Shown: positions 6,819-16,632, counted from the first letter of the stretch. The stretch is 24,928 nucleotides of DNA from Trueperaceae bacterium (GCA_003567075.1 PXAU01000213.1:1-24928), one strand, 5' to 3'. Program-made: numbers and translations. Notes: a model not told the origin generated them from the sequence alone.

Positions 6819-7848
6819 GGACCCCGCTGCCCTCGACCACCCGACCGACGGTCCACAGCGCTTCGGGGCACAGACGGTGCGCGTCGTCGACGCGCTCGGG
6901 CGCCACCACCAGCAGCATGCCGATGCCGAGGTTGAACACCTGGCGCATCTCCTGCTCGTCGATCTCACCGACACGCTGCAGCAGGTCGAAGATCGGTGGC
7001 TGCGTCCAGCTCGCGGGGTCGACCTCGGCACCCAGACCCGGCGGCAGCACCCGCGGCAGGTTCCCCGGGATGCCGCCGCCCGTCACGTGGGCCGCGGCGT
7101 TCACAAGGTCGGTCGCCAGCAGCGGTGTCAGCGCTCGCTGGAACGATCGGTGCGGCGCCATCAAGGCATCGCCGATGGTCTCTCCCAAGCGGCCCCCCGG
7201 GTGCAGGGGCTCGTGCAGGTGTGCCCCCAAGACCTGCCGCGCGAGGCTGAAGCCGTTCGTCTGCAGACCGCCCGAGGCCAGGCCGAGCAGCACGTCGCCC
7301 GAGCGCACGCGCTGGCCCGTGACGATCCGACGGCGCGACACCACGCCCACGATGGTGCCCACCAGGTCGAGCTCGCCGCCCGCGTAGACGCCGGGCATCT
7401 CCGCCGTCTCGCCACCGAGCAGCGCCATGCCCGCCTCGCGGCAGGCCGACGCGACGCCGTCCACGACGGCCGCCACCTGCGCCGGCTCGAGCCTGCTGCT
7501 GGCGACGTAGTCGAGGAAGAACAGCGGCCGCGCGCCCTGCACCAGGATGTCGTTCACGCAATGGTTGACGATGTCGCGGCCGATGGCGTCCAAGCGGCCC
7601 AGGGCGGTGGCCAGCATCGTCTTGGTCCCGACGCCGTCGGTCGACGCCACCAACACCGGCTCGGGCACGTCGTCGGGCAGCGCGTACAGGCCGCCGAACG
7701 AGCCGATGCCAGCCAGCACGTGCGGGGTGTAGGTCGAACGCACGGCCTCGTCGATGCGCCGCATGGTCGCCTCGGAAGCCTGCAGATCGACGCCGGCCGC
7801 TGCGTAGCGGCGGGCGCTGCCGGGACTCGAGCCGCTCGGTCGTGCCAC
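6805..7848 (-). CDS. purM: Phosphoribosylformylglycinamidine cyclo-ligase (AIR synthetase)
   Basis: Fifth step of purine synthesis: ATP-dependent ring closure of FGAM to AIR. 347 residues, normal length. Recognisable segments: SARRYAAAGVDLQASEATM at the N-terminus, IGSFGGLYAL, DGVGTKTMLA with the nucleotide-site aspartate and lysine, GRDIVNHCVNDILVQGARPLFFLDYVA, LLGGETAEMPGVY, DVLLGLASGGLQTNGFSLARQVL, and AAHVTGGGIPGNLPRVLP. The start is GTG 7848, preceded by TACGCT and 6 nt, predicting a leaderless mRNA. The last codons lie inside a tandem repeat (6746-6818). No other purine gene is adjacent. Divergent from priA. Confidence 0.96.
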   Translation of the reverse strand: MARPSGSSPGSARRYAAAGVDLQASEATMRRIDEAVRSTYTPHVLAGIGSFGGLYALPDDVPEPVLVASTDGVGTKTMLATALGRLDAIGRDIVNHCVNDILVQGARPLFFLDYVASSRLEPAQVAAVVDGVASACREAGMALLGGETAEMPGVYAGGELDLVGTIVGVVSRRRIVTGQRVRSGDVLLGLASGGLQTNGFSLARQVLGAHLHEPLHPGGRLGETIGDALMAPHRSFQRALTPLLATDLVNAAAHVTGGGIPGNLPRVLPPGLGAEVDPASWTQPPIFDLLQRVGEIDEQEMRQVFNLGIGMLLVVAPERVDDAHRLCPEALWTVGRVVEGSGVRFTT

Positions 7849-7854
7849 CTGAGC

Positions 7855-7892
7855 AGCGTAGCAGAAGCGTGCACCGGCGCCGGCGGTACACT
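7855..7892. promoter_or_regulatory. Divergent purM / priA leaderless promoters
   Basis: The 49-bp gap holds TACGCT on the minus strand (7860-7855), 6 nt before the purM GTG, and TACACT on the plus strand (7887-7892), 5 nt before the priA GTG. Both transcripts should start at or next to the start codon, and the upstream regions of the two promoters must overlap. Confidence 0.6.
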
Positions 7893-7897
7893 GCCGC

Positions 7898-10171
7898 GTG
7901 CCGCACGCGCTCGACGTCTGGTTGCCGCTGCCCGTCCCCGCGTTCCGCTACCTGGCGCCGCACGGCGAGGTGCCAGGCGAGGCGGGCGTGCGGGTGGTGG
8001 TGCCGTGGCAGGGCGGTGTCCGCATCGGGCTGGTGGCCGAGGTCGTCGAGGTCGGTGTCGCCGCCGCCCTGGAGCTGCGCGAGGCGGTCGCCTGCCTCGA
8101 CCAGGCGCCCTGGCTGCTGCCGTCGGCCCGCCGCATGATCGCCGGCCAGGCAGCGCGCAGCGCCGCGCCCGTTGGGCTGGCGTTGGCCACGATGGTGCCC
8201 GTCGGGCTCGACGACCCGCTCGATCACGAGGTGCGGCGCCTCGATGGGGTCGAGGCCGACGCCTTCGCCGAACACGCCGAGGCGCTCGCCGCCTCCTCCT
8301 GGCGGGACGCGACCGCGTTCCCCGCCGACCTCGTCGCGACCTGGCGCGAGCACGGGTTGCTGCAGGAGCGGGTGCGCGTGCGCCCCCGCCGCCACCGCAT
8401 GCTGCAGGCCACGCGGCCGGCCGACGCTGGCCTCGACGGTCAGCCGCGCGCCGCGCAGCGCCGCGCCCTGGCCTGGCTCGAGGAGCACGGCCCCAGCCCC
8501 AGCGGCGCCGAGCTGGCGCGCGCGGCCGACGTGCCGGTGAGCGCCGTGCGCGCCCTGGTCGCGAAAGCGTACGCCGCGTACGACGAGCTGGAGGTCCCGC
8601 CGCCGGGGCCGCCGTGGGCGCTGAGCGAGGTGCGCAACGGGCAGGAGCCCGGCGAGCCGGCGCTGGCCGAGTCGCGACGTGCGCTCGTGCACGGTGGGCG
8701 TGCCGACCTGCGGCGCGCTGCGCTGCTGGCCGAGGTGCGCTCGGTCGTGCAGGCGCGGCATCAGGCCCTTGTGGTGGTGCCCGAGACGGCAGCCATCGAC
8801 GCGCTCGCAGCGGCGCTGGCGCGGCTGGTGCCGACCTTGACGCTGCGCGCTGAGCACTCGCCGGAGCAACGCGCGGCGCTGTGGCGCGAGGTAGCCAGCG
8901 GCACGCCGCTCGCGCTGGTCGGCACCTACCCGGTGCTCAGTGCACCGTTGCCGCGCCTCGCCCAGGTCCACGTCTGGGACGCCGCCAGCCCGAGCTACAA
9001 GCTGGCGTCGGGCACGCGCAGCGTGGCGCGTCGCGACGCCGAGGTGCTGGCCGAGGCGGCCAGCGCCCAGATCGCCTGGTACGACCCGCTGGCGACCACC
9101 GAGCTGCGGGCGCTCCGGCCCGATCGCGTGCTCACGTGGCCCTACCCGTCGCCGCGGCTCGTCACCTCCGACCTGCGCCAGAGCGCGACCTGGCCGCTCG
9201 GCCCCGACCTGATCCGGGTGCTGGGGCAGGTGGCCGAGCGACAGCGGCAAGCGCTCGTGGTGGTGCCCCGCCGCGGTTTCGCCGCGGGCCTCGCCTGCCG
9301 CGCCTGCGGCAGCCCCGTCATGTGCCCGCACTGCGACCTGCCGCTGCGGTGGCACGCCAGCCGCGAGCGGCTCCGCTGCCACCAGTGCGGCCACGCGCAG
9401 CCCGCCCCGGGTGGCTGCGCCCACTGCGGTGAGCGCGAGCTGGCGCCGCTGCCCGGGTCGGGCACGGAGTGGGTGGCGAGGGAGGTCGAGCGGGTGGTCG
9501 GGGGACTGCCCGTGTGGCAGGTGGACGCCGACCATCGGCCCGACCTGCGCGACTTCATGGCCGGCGCCAGCGGTGTGGTTGTCGGCACCAGCGCCGTGCT
9601 GCGGATGGCGCCACCGCCGGTCCTGTCGCTGCTGGCGTTCACCCTGGCCGACGCGCTCTTCGGCCACGAGGACTTCCGAGCCGAGGAGCTGGCACTGCGC
9701 ACGCTGCTGCAGGCCGCGGAGCTGGGCGGTGAGCGGCGACCGTTGCTGCTGGTCCAGACCTTCCGTCCGGAGCATCCGATCTACCAGGCGCTCCAGGCAC
9801 CGGACGTCGCGGCGGCGGTGGCGGCTTGCGGGGCCGAGGTGAGCGCGCGGCGCGCGCGTTTCGGCTACCCCCCCAGCAGTCGCTGGGCGCGGGTGCAGTA
9901 CAGCCATCGCGATCGCGCGCGGGCCCACGCGTCCGCCAAGACGGCCGCCGCCACCCTGCGCACCGCCGGGGTGGCCGACGAGGCGTTGCTCGGTCCCGTC
10001 GCCACCGGCGTGGCGCGCGTCCGCGACCGCTACACGGTGCATCTGTTCCTGCGGGCAGCGGATGACGAACGGCTGGCGTCGTGGCTGCAGCGTCTCGACC
10101 GGCGTCCGGGCGATGGCGTGCAGGTGCGGGTGGATGTCGATCCGTACGACGTCGACGTGCTGCTGGAGTAG
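7898..10171 (+). CDS. priA: PriA-like primosomal protein, helicase motifs lost
   Basis: 757 residues, about the usual PriA length. PriA normally recognises stalled forks and reloads the replicative helicase. The N-terminal DNA-binding domain begins HALDVWLPLPVPAFRYLAPH. The zinc module is intact, with eight cysteines at 467, 470, 476, 479, 494, 497, 507 and 510. The C-terminal parts GTSAVLRM, FGYPPSSRWARV and DVDPYDVDVLL are also family-like. However, the Walker A site expected after HG (residue 266) reads GRADLRR without lysine-threonine, and the DEEH box is DAAS at 361-364. ATP hydrolysis is therefore unlikely. D. radiodurans PriA has been described as a pseudohelicase. The frame is open throughout, so this is a conserved protein and not a decaying gene. 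Confidence 0.92.
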   Translation: MPHALDVWLPLPVPAFRYLAPHGEVPGEAGVRVVVPWQGGVRIGLVAEVVEVGVAAALELREAVACLDQAPWLLPSARRMIAGQAARSAAPVGLALATMVPVGLDDPLDHEVRRLDGVEADAFAEHAEALAASSWRDATAFPADLVATWREHGLLQERVRVRPRRHRMLQATRPADAGLDGQPRAAQRRALAWLEEHGPSPSGAELARAADVPVSAVRALVAKAYAAYDELEVPPPGPPWALSEVRNGQEPGEPALAESRRALVHGGRADLRRAALLAEVRSVVQARHQALVVVPETAAIDALAAALARLVPTLTLRAEHSPEQRAALWREVASGTPLALVGTYPVLSAPLPRLAQVHVWDAASPSYKLASGTRSVARRDAEVLAEAASAQIAWYDPLATTELRALRPDRVLTWPYPSPRLVTSDLRQSATWPLGPDLIRVLGQVAERQRQALVVVPRRGFAAGLACRACGSPVMCPHCDLPLRWHASRERLRCHQCGHAQPAPGGCAHCGERELAPLPGSGTEWVAREVERVVGGLPVWQVDADHRPDLRDFMAGASGVVVGTSAVLRMAPPPVLSLLAFTLADALFGHEDFRAEELALRTLLQAAELGGERRPLLLVQTFRPEHPIYQALQAPDVAAAVAACGAEVSARRARFGYPPSSRWARVQYSHRDRARAHASAKTAAATLRTAGVADEALLGPVATGVARVRDRYTVHLFLRAADDERLASWLQRLDRRPGDGVQVRVDVDPYDVDVLLE

Positions 10172-10257
10172 GGCCTAGGGCGCGCGGCGTGGTCGCTGCA
10201 GACGTGGCTCGGAGGGCGCGGGTGGCGCGCGGAGCCGCTCGCTGCGCGCGCAGGCCG

Positions 10258-10263
10258 TATCAT
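10258..10263 (+). promoter_or_regulatory. Candidate -10 element of smpB
   Basis: TATCAT (10258-10263), 21 nt before the smpB ATG, leaving room for a short leader containing GGGGAGA as ribosome-binding site. No clear -35. The rest of the 113-nt gap after priA is GC-rich without other recognisable signals. Confidence 0.4.
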
Positions 10264-10284
10264 GCTGCCGGGGAGACCTGATTC

Positions 10285-10722
10285 ATGCTCAGCAACCGCC
10301 GCGCCAGGCACGATTACGATCTGCTCGAACGCATCGAAGCCGGGCTCGTGTTGACCGGTAGCGAGGTCAAGTCGCTGCGTCGAGGGGGCGGCTCGATCGC
10401 CGAGGCCTACGCCCGCTTCCGTGGCGGCGAGGCCTTCCTCGAGGGCGCCACCATCCCCGGCTACGAGGAGGCGAGCTACAACGACCACGCCCCCGACCGA
10501 GCCCGCAAGCTGCTGCTGCACCGCCGCCAACTCGACGAGTTGCGCGCCGCGGTCGAGCGCCGAGGCCTGACGCTGGTGCCGCTCAAGCTCTACTTCAAGG
10601 ACGGGCGCGCCAAGCTCGAGCTCGCACTGGCACGCGGCCGCAAACGCCACGACAAGCGTCAGGCCGCCGCCGCGCGCGACGCTCAGCGCGAGATGGATCG
10701 CGCCCTGCGGGGCAGGCGCTGA
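10285..10722 (+). CDS. smpB: SsrA-binding protein SmpB
   Basis: Binds tmRNA and delivers it to stalled ribosomes for trans-translation. 145 residues, normal length. Signature stretches: NRRARHDYDLLERIEAGLVLTGSEVKSLR at the N-terminus, then GEAFLEGATIPGYEEASYNDHAPDRARKLLLHR, and LVPLKLYFKDGRAKLELALARGRKRHDKRQ, followed by a basic C-terminal tail (DAQREMDRALRGRR) that inserts in the decoding centre in known SmpB. ATG at 10285 is supported by homology and a GGGGAG site about 9 nt upstream. One base separates its stop from the next gene, so they form an operon. The tmRNA gene itself is not in this window. Confidence 0.97.
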   Translation: MLSNRRARHDYDLLERIEAGLVLTGSEVKSLRRGGGSIAEAYARFRGGEAFLEGATIPGYEEASYNDHAPDRARKLLLHRRQLDELRAAVERRGLTLVPLKLYFKDGRAKLELALARGRKRHDKRQAAAARDAQREMDRALRGRR

Positions 10723-10723
10723 C

Positions 10724-12091
10724 GTGATCGGTCGCTGCCGAAGCGCGCTGTTGGTGGTGCTGCTCACGGGTGTGGTCGCAGCCCAACCGCAGCTGGTGGT
10801 CAACGGTCTGGACGTGGCCGGCGTCAGCGCCGACCTGGTACCCGGCACTACCTACGCTCCGGCGGGCGCTCTGGCACAGGCGCTCGGCGCCAGGCTCGAC
10901 GTCGACCTGACCTCGCAGCGCGTCACCTTCGCGCTCGGCGGCCGCATCGTGCAGGTGCGCTCGGTCGACGACCCGGCCGGCGCCACGACGCTCGGGGACG
11001 CGCTACGCGTCGACGGGATCGCGCGGGATGGACCCGCGGCGGTGCGTCGCGGGGTCGAGTCGTACGTCCCCGTCAAGGTCGTCGCCGAGGCGCTTGGCGC
11101 CCGGGTGAGCTTCGTACCGGAGCGCAACCAGGTGATCGTGGTGGCGCCGCGGGCACGCATCAGCGCCAGCCTCGAAGGGAGCGACCGAAGCGAGCGGCTG
11201 GTGCTGCGCGCATCCACGCCCACGCGCGTCACGAGCTTCTTCAACGAGACGGTGCAGACCCTGCATCTGCGCTTCGAGCGCAGCGACGTCGCCAGCGCCC
11301 AGAGTTTCGTCGGCAGCGGCTTCGTTCGGGCGGACGTGGTGCCCGCTGGCGGCGACGTCGACGTGCGGATCCAGTTGGCGCCGGAGGTGCGTGTCGACTG
11401 GACCGAACTCCCCGACGGTGGCGGCTTCGCGGTCGTGGTCAGCTTCGCCAGCGCTGGTCCCGGTGCCCCGGAGACGCCGGCGGCCGTCGAGGCGGCGCGG
11501 GTGGTGCTCGATCCGGCCGTGGGCACGGGCATGGCGGCCGACGAGGCGGCCGAGTTGACGCTGGACGTCGCGCGCGTGGCGGCGCAGCGGCTCGAACGGG
11601 CCGGCTTCGACGTCGTCCTCACGCGCAGCGGCCCGGCGCTGCCGGCGGTCGCCGAGCGTTCGGCACTCGGGACCGGCGCGCGCGTGTTCGTGTCGATCCA
11701 GGTGGCCGACCTGCCGCCAGGCAGCCTTCGGCTCTATCACCTCGGGGAAGCGACCGACCTGCGGGCCCTGGAGGACGCCGTGCGCTTCAACGCCGAGGCG
11801 CTGGTGGATCGTCCCGAGACCGACGCCGTTCGGAGGCAGGTGTTGCTCGAGCTGATCGTGGACTTGGAGCTCGGCGCCCGCTACGCCGAGAGCATGGCGG
11901 CCTCGTTGCGCGACGCCGGTGGGTACCAGGTGTCGCCGCCGCGGGCCGCTCCGGTGGCGGTCCTGACGGGCGCGGCCGGTCGCGGCCTAGTGCTCGAGGT
12001 CGGTCCCGCCGATCTGCGGGACCCGGGCTTCGCCCAGCTGCTGGCGGCGACGCTCGCCACGGTCGCCACCAGCGGTGGCATGCTGCCGTGA
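10724..12091 (+). CDS. Secreted protein: copper-amine-oxidase-N-like domain plus degenerate N-acetylmuramoyl-L-alanine amidase fold
   Basis: 455 residues from GTG 10724. Signal peptide CRSALLVVLLTGVVAAQ. Residues about 20-150 hold two copies of the short copper-amine-oxidase N-terminal-like unit (GTTYAPAGALAQALGARLDVD and ESYVPVKVVAEALGARVSFVPERNQVIV), often found in wall-associated proteins. A middle beta-rich, AMIN-like stretch follows. From about 258 there is an Amidase_3-like fold: VVLDPAVGTG, AAELTLDVARVAAQRLERAGFDVVLTRSG, RVFVSIQVAD, GLVLEVGPADLRDPGFAQLL. In active amidases the first motif is DPGHGG and the third SIHxN; here both zinc histidines are replaced (V266, Q326). It is likely catalytically inactive in the periplasm or wall. 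Translationally coupled to the next gene. Confidence 0.8.
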   Translation: MIGRCRSALLVVLLTGVVAAQPQLVVNGLDVAGVSADLVPGTTYAPAGALAQALGARLDVDLTSQRVTFALGGRIVQVRSVDDPAGATTLGDALRVDGIARDGPAAVRRGVESYVPVKVVAEALGARVSFVPERNQVIVVAPRARISASLEGSDRSERLVLRASTPTRVTSFFNETVQTLHLRFERSDVASAQSFVGSGFVRADVVPAGGDVDVRIQLAPEVRVDWTELPDGGGFAVVVSFASAGPGAPETPAAVEAARVVLDPAVGTGMAADEAAELTLDVARVAAQRLERAGFDVVLTRSGPALPAVAERSALGTGARVFVSIQVADLPPGSLRLYHLGEATDLRALEDAVRFNAEALVDRPETDAVRRQVLLELIVDLELGARYAESMAASLRDAGGYQVSPPRAAPVAVLTGAAGRGLVLEVGPADLRDPGFAQLLAATLATVATSGGMLP

Positions 12092-12642
12092 CGGCACCGC
12101 GTCAGCGTCGGGCCTGGAGCACCGTGGTGCTGCGACCCCACGTGCTGGTAGCGCTGCTGCTGCTCGGGAGCGGCGTGGCCTGGATCTGGGAGGCCGCGAC
12201 GGCCAGCGCTCCGGTGCGTCCCCCAGCGAACCTGCTGGTCGGCCAGCCGCGGCCCGTGCCCGCAACGACGGACGTCCCGATCGTGGTGGTCGATCGCGAC
12301 GGCCTGCGGCGTACCTTGCTGGTCGAGGTCGAGGTGGTGGACGTGGTCGACGCGCGTCTGGGCGCGGCCTTGGCGGCGCTGCGCGAGGTGCTCGTCGCCG
12401 AGGGGAACTGGCCCCCTACGGTCGCAGCGCCGCACGTGCAGAGCTACGAGGCGCAGCGTCGACGCGTGGCGGTGGTCGACGTGCCAGCCTTGCGCGAAGG
12501 GCCAGGGCTCGAGCTGATGGCCGAGGTCGCGGCGCTCCGCTCGCTCGAGGAGACGGCGCTCGCGCACGGAGCGGACCAGGTTCGGGTCGTCGTCGACGGC
12601 GCCCCCGCCACCAGCCTGTGGGGCCAGGTGGCGCTTCGCTGA
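12088..12642 (+). CDS. Membrane-anchored GerMN-like domain protein
   Basis: 184 residues. The GTG at 12088 overlaps the preceding stop (GTGA). A single membrane segment lies at about 16-34 (VLVALLLLGSGVAWIWEAA), followed by a proline-rich linker and a domain from about 62. The pattern of that domain fits GerMN: an opening strand VPIVVVDRDG, the helix RLGAALAALREVLVAEG, a strand RRRVAVVDVPALREG, a helix ELMAEVAALRSLEETALAHG, and the closing QVRVVVDGAP. GerMN domains occur in extracytoplasmic proteins, often beside cell-wall amidases, and their molecular role is poorly defined. The overlap with the amidase-like gene suggests the two proteins work together at the wall. The GerMN assignment is by pattern, not by close similarity. 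Confidence 0.7.
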   Translation: MTAPRQRRAWSTVVLRPHVLVALLLLGSGVAWIWEAATASAPVRPPANLLVGQPRPVPATTDVPIVVVDRDGLRRTLLVEVEVVDVVDARLGAALAALREVLVAEGNWPPTVAAPHVQSYEAQRRRVAVVDVPALREGPGLELMAEVAALRSLEETALAHGADQVRVVVDGAPATSLWGQVALR

Positions 12643-12646
12643 GGTG

Positions 12647-12680
12647 GCGTCACGTGCGCGGAGCCGAGACGCACGTGCGC
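12647..12680. terminator. Hairpin between convergent GerMN-like gene and asnS
   Basis: GCGTCACGTGC (12647-12657) pairs with GCACGTGCGC (12671-12680), giving ten base pairs with one bulged T. It sits in the 48-nt gap between two converging genes and could end transcription from both sides. CACGTGCGCG is also a direct repeat here (12651-12660 and 12672-12681). No U-tract on either strand. Confidence 0.45.
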
Positions 12681-12690
12681 GAGCAGATGC

Positions 12691-13989
<1,299 letters not shown>

Positions 13990-13996
13990 GGCACCG

Positions 13997-14002
13997 AGCC
14001 TA
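13997..14002 (-). promoter_or_regulatory. -10 element of asnS overlapping the HAD stop codon
   Basis: TAGGCT on the minus strand (14002-13997). Its first three bases are the TAG stop of the HAD gene, and seven bases separate it from the asnS ATG. This suggests an internal leaderless promoter after the hisS-aspS-HAD operon. Confidence 0.5.
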
Positions 14003-14827
14003 CCCGACCGCCGTGCGTGGCACGGCCCGCGGGCCGCGCAGCGCCAACCGCAGCGCCTCGACGACGCCGCCGTCCTCGACGCTGCCCACCGCTGGGAAGC
14101 GCTCGAGCAGCGGCGCTTCGGCGTTGGCCGTCACCAGCGGGTACCCCACCAGCTCCAACATCGGCAGGTCGCCGCTGCTGTCGCCCACCGCCATGGCCTT
14201 CTCGAGCGGCACCCGCAGGTGCTTGCACAGGGTCGCGACGGCCGATCCCTTCGACGTTCCCTTGCGCGTGAAGCTGACGAACAGCGTGCCGGGTTGCGCC
14301 GGGCTGGGCGCGCGGCTCACGTGCACGTCTGGTACCTCGAGCGCCATGGCGGCCGGTTCCTGATCAAGCGTGAGCACCCACTGCGCGCGGATCACAGGTT
14401 CGTTCTGCGCCACCTCCGCGAGATCGCGCACAAGAGCGCCCACCCCGATCATGGCGGCGTGCGCTTCGCTCAGCGCGGTGCGACGCTCGACGTAGAGGTT
14501 GTTGGGCGTGTAGAGCTCGAGCACCAAGCCGAGCGCGCGAGCGTGTCGCACCAGTTTCAGCGCCGCCGCCTCGCGCAGCGAGGAGACCACGAGGGTCTCG
14601 CCGTCGGTGAAGGCGATGTGCGCCCCGGACTGGAACACGTGCGGCACGTTCGGGCCCAGTCGCCGCGCTACCCGCAGCGCCACACCCAAGGCCGGGCGGC
14701 CGGTGCAGACAGCGATCTTCACGCCCGCGGCGCGCGCCGCGTCGGCGGCTTCCCAGACGCGGGACGCGACCTGCCCCGAGGCACCGATCACGGTGCCGTC
14801 GAGGTCGAGGATGACGAGCGGGATCAC
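14000..14827 (-). CDS. Cof-type HAD-IIB phosphatase
   Basis: 275 residues. Haloacid-dehalogenase superfamily, subclass IIB, acting on small phosphorylated molecules; the substrate is not predictable. Motif I is VILDLDGTVIG at the N-terminus with both aspartates, motif II AVCTGRP, a type IIB cap lies between about residues 80 and 185, motif III is K in TSKGSAVATLCKHL, and motif IV is AVGDSSGDLPML. I chose the GTG at 14827 because it overlaps the aspS stop (GTGA) and puts motif I near residue 7, as usual; longer starts lie inside aspS. The position between aspS and asnS suggests co-transcription with the synthetases, though no functional link is known to me. Confidence 0.88.
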   Translation of the reverse strand: MIPLVILDLDGTVIGASGQVASRVWEAADAARAAGVKIAVCTGRPALGVALRVARRLGPNVPHVFQSGAHIAFTDGETLVVSSLREAAALKLVRHARALGLVLELYTPNNLYVERRTALSEAHAAMIGVGALVRDLAEVAQNEPVIRAQWVLTLDQEPAAMALEVPDVHVSRAPSPAQPGTLFVSFTRKGTSKGSAVATLCKHLRVPLEKAMAVGDSSGDLPMLELVGYPLVTANAEAPLLERFPAVGSVEDGGVVEALRLALRGPRAVPRTAVG

Positions 14828-16632
14828 GACGTCGACTCGGTGGTCGCGGCGGCGCTCGTGGCGCCTTCGCCCGCAAGCGCGAGCCCGAGCTCGGCCCACT
14901 GGGCCGGGTCGGCTGGTGCGGGCGCGTTGGTGAGCGGGTCGACGCCGCGCTGGTTCTTGGGGAAGGCGATCACGTCGCGGAGGCTGCGGGCGCCGGCCAG
15001 GAGCATCACCAGCCGGTCGAGACCCCAGGCGATGCCGCCGTGCGGTGGGGCACCGAAGCGCAGCGCGTCGAGGAAGAAGCCGAAGCGCGACCGAGCTTCC
15101 TCGCTGTCCATGCCCAGGACCGCGAACACCCGCTCCTGCACGTCGCGCCGGTGGATACGTATCGAGCCGCCAGCGACCTCGAAGCCGTCCATCACCAGAT
15201 CGTAGGCTTTGGCGCGCACGCTGGCCGGGTCTTGTTCGAGGCGCGCCAGGTCGGTCTCGCGCGGGCTGGTGAAGGGGTGGTGCATCGAGGTCCAGGCCCC
15301 GGCCTCGTCGTGCTCGAACAGCGGGAAGTCCAGCACCCAGGCGAAGCTGGGGGCGCTGGTGTCGAGCGGCAGCTGCAACTGTTCGCGCAGCCGCAGACGC
15401 ACCGCTCCCAGCGCCGTGCAGGCCGTGGCCCAGGGGCCGGCGACCAGGAGCAGCAGGTCACCCGCGTCGCTGGCCATCCGGCCCAGCGCCTCGCGCTCGT
15501 GCTCGGTGAGCGCCTTCGCCAGCGGCCCGGTGAAGCCGTCGTCGCTGCGACGCAGCCACGCCAGGCCGTGCGCCCCGTAGCGCTTGGCGTGGGCTTCGAG
15601 GCCCTCGATGTCGCGCCGCGAGAGGTTCGTGGCCTGCGCTGCGCGTAGGTGCAGGCCACGAACCGCGCCGCCGGCGTCCAGCGCGGCCCGGAAGGCCCGC
15701 AGCCCCGTGTCGGCGAAGAGCCCGTCGAGGTCGACGAGTTCGAGGCCGAAGCGCAGGTCGGGCTTGTCCGAGCCGTAGCGGTCCATGGCGTCGCGGTACC
15801 CTAGGCGCGGGAACGGCGTGGCGACGTGCGCGCCGGTGGCGGCCTGCACCACGTACGCCATGAGCGCCTCGTTCAGCGACAGCACGTCGTCGACGTCGAC
15901 GAAGGCCATCTCCAGGTCGAGCTGGGGGAAATCGGGTTGGCGGTCGGCCCGAAGGTCCTCGTCGCGGAAACAACGGGCGATCTGGAAGTAGCGCTCGACG
16001 CCCGCCACCATCAGCATCTGCTTGAACAGTTGCGGCGATTGCGGCAGCGCGTAGACGTAACCCGGGCGCTCGCGCGCCGGCACCACGTAGTCGCGCGCGC
16101 CCTCGGGGGGGCTGCGGGTGAGCAGCGGCGTCTCGACGTGCAAGAAGCCCTCGCGGTCGAGGAAGTCCCAGATGGCCTTGGTGACCAGGTGCCGCAACCG
16201 CAGCGGCGCCAGCGCGGCCGGGCGGCGCAAGTCGAGGTAGCGGTGGCGTAGCCGTAAGTCCTCGTTGACCTCGGCCGCGTCGACGCTGCCGTCGAGCGGG
16301 AAGGGGGGCGTGTCGGCCTCGGCCAGGACCTCGATGGCCTCGGCCACCAGCTCGACGGCGCCGCTGGCGAGCCGCTTCGTGCGCTGTCCCTCGGGCCGCA
16401 GGCGCACGGTGCCGCGCACCGCGACGACGTACTCGCTGCGGAGCCGTTCGGCCTGCGCGAACACGTCCGCTCGCTCGGGCAGCGCCACCACCTGGCTCAT
16501 GCCGCCGTGGTCACGCAGGTCGACGAAGACGAGCCCGCCGAGGTCTCGGCGCCGGTTGACCCAACCGCTCAACGTCACCTGTTGGCCGTCGTGCTCAGCG
16601 CGCAGCGCGCCGCAATCCATGGTCCTGCGCAT
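14824..16632 (-). CDS. aspS: Aspartyl-tRNA synthetase, bacterial type
   Basis: Charges tRNA-Asp. 602 residues, the length of the bacterial form with the GAD insertion, unlike the shorter archaeal-type AspRS that many Deinococcota also carry. The OB-fold lies at about 1-105 (VTLSGWVNRRRDLGGLVFVDLRDHGGMSQVV). The catalytic region has FLHVETPLLTRSPPEGARDYVVP, PQSPQLFKQMLMVAGVERYFQIARCFRDEDLRADRQPDFPQLDLEM (motif 2), the insertion at about 285-400, then YDLVMDGFEVAGGSIRIH and motif 3 GGIAWGLDRLVMLLAG. ATG at 16632 is preceded by AGGAG at 6 nt. It lies 25 nt after hisS, a common aspS partner, and overlaps the HAD gene. Confidence 0.97.
   Translation of the reverse strand: MRRTMDCGALRAEHDGQQVTLSGWVNRRRDLGGLVFVDLRDHGGMSQVVALPERADVFAQAERLRSEYVVAVRGTVRLRPEGQRTKRLASGAVELVAEAIEVLAEADTPPFPLDGSVDAAEVNEDLRLRHRYLDLRRPAALAPLRLRHLVTKAIWDFLDREGFLHVETPLLTRSPPEGARDYVVPARERPGYVYALPQSPQLFKQMLMVAGVERYFQIARCFRDEDLRADRQPDFPQLDLEMAFVDVDDVLSLNEALMAYVVQAATGAHVATPFPRLGYRDAMDRYGSDKPDLRFGLELVDLDGLFADTGLRAFRAALDAGGAVRGLHLRAAQATNLSRRDIEGLEAHAKRYGAHGLAWLRRSDDGFTGPLAKALTEHEREALGRMASDAGDLLLLVAGPWATACTALGAVRLRLREQLQLPLDTSAPSFAWVLDFPLFEHDEAGAWTSMHHPFTSPRETDLARLEQDPASVRAKAYDLVMDGFEVAGGSIRIHRRDVQERVFAVLGMDSEEARSRFGFFLDALRFGAPPHGGIAWGLDRLVMLLAGARSLRDVIAFPKNQRGVDPLTNAPAPADPAQWAELGLALAGEGATSAAATTESTS

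Noticed and set aside
6965..10042. Minus-strand open frame of 1025 codons opposite priA
   Set aside because: It is antisense to a well-supported priA and part of purM, its product is low-complexity Arg/Gly/His/Ala-rich, and such long shadows are expected from strong third-position GC bias.
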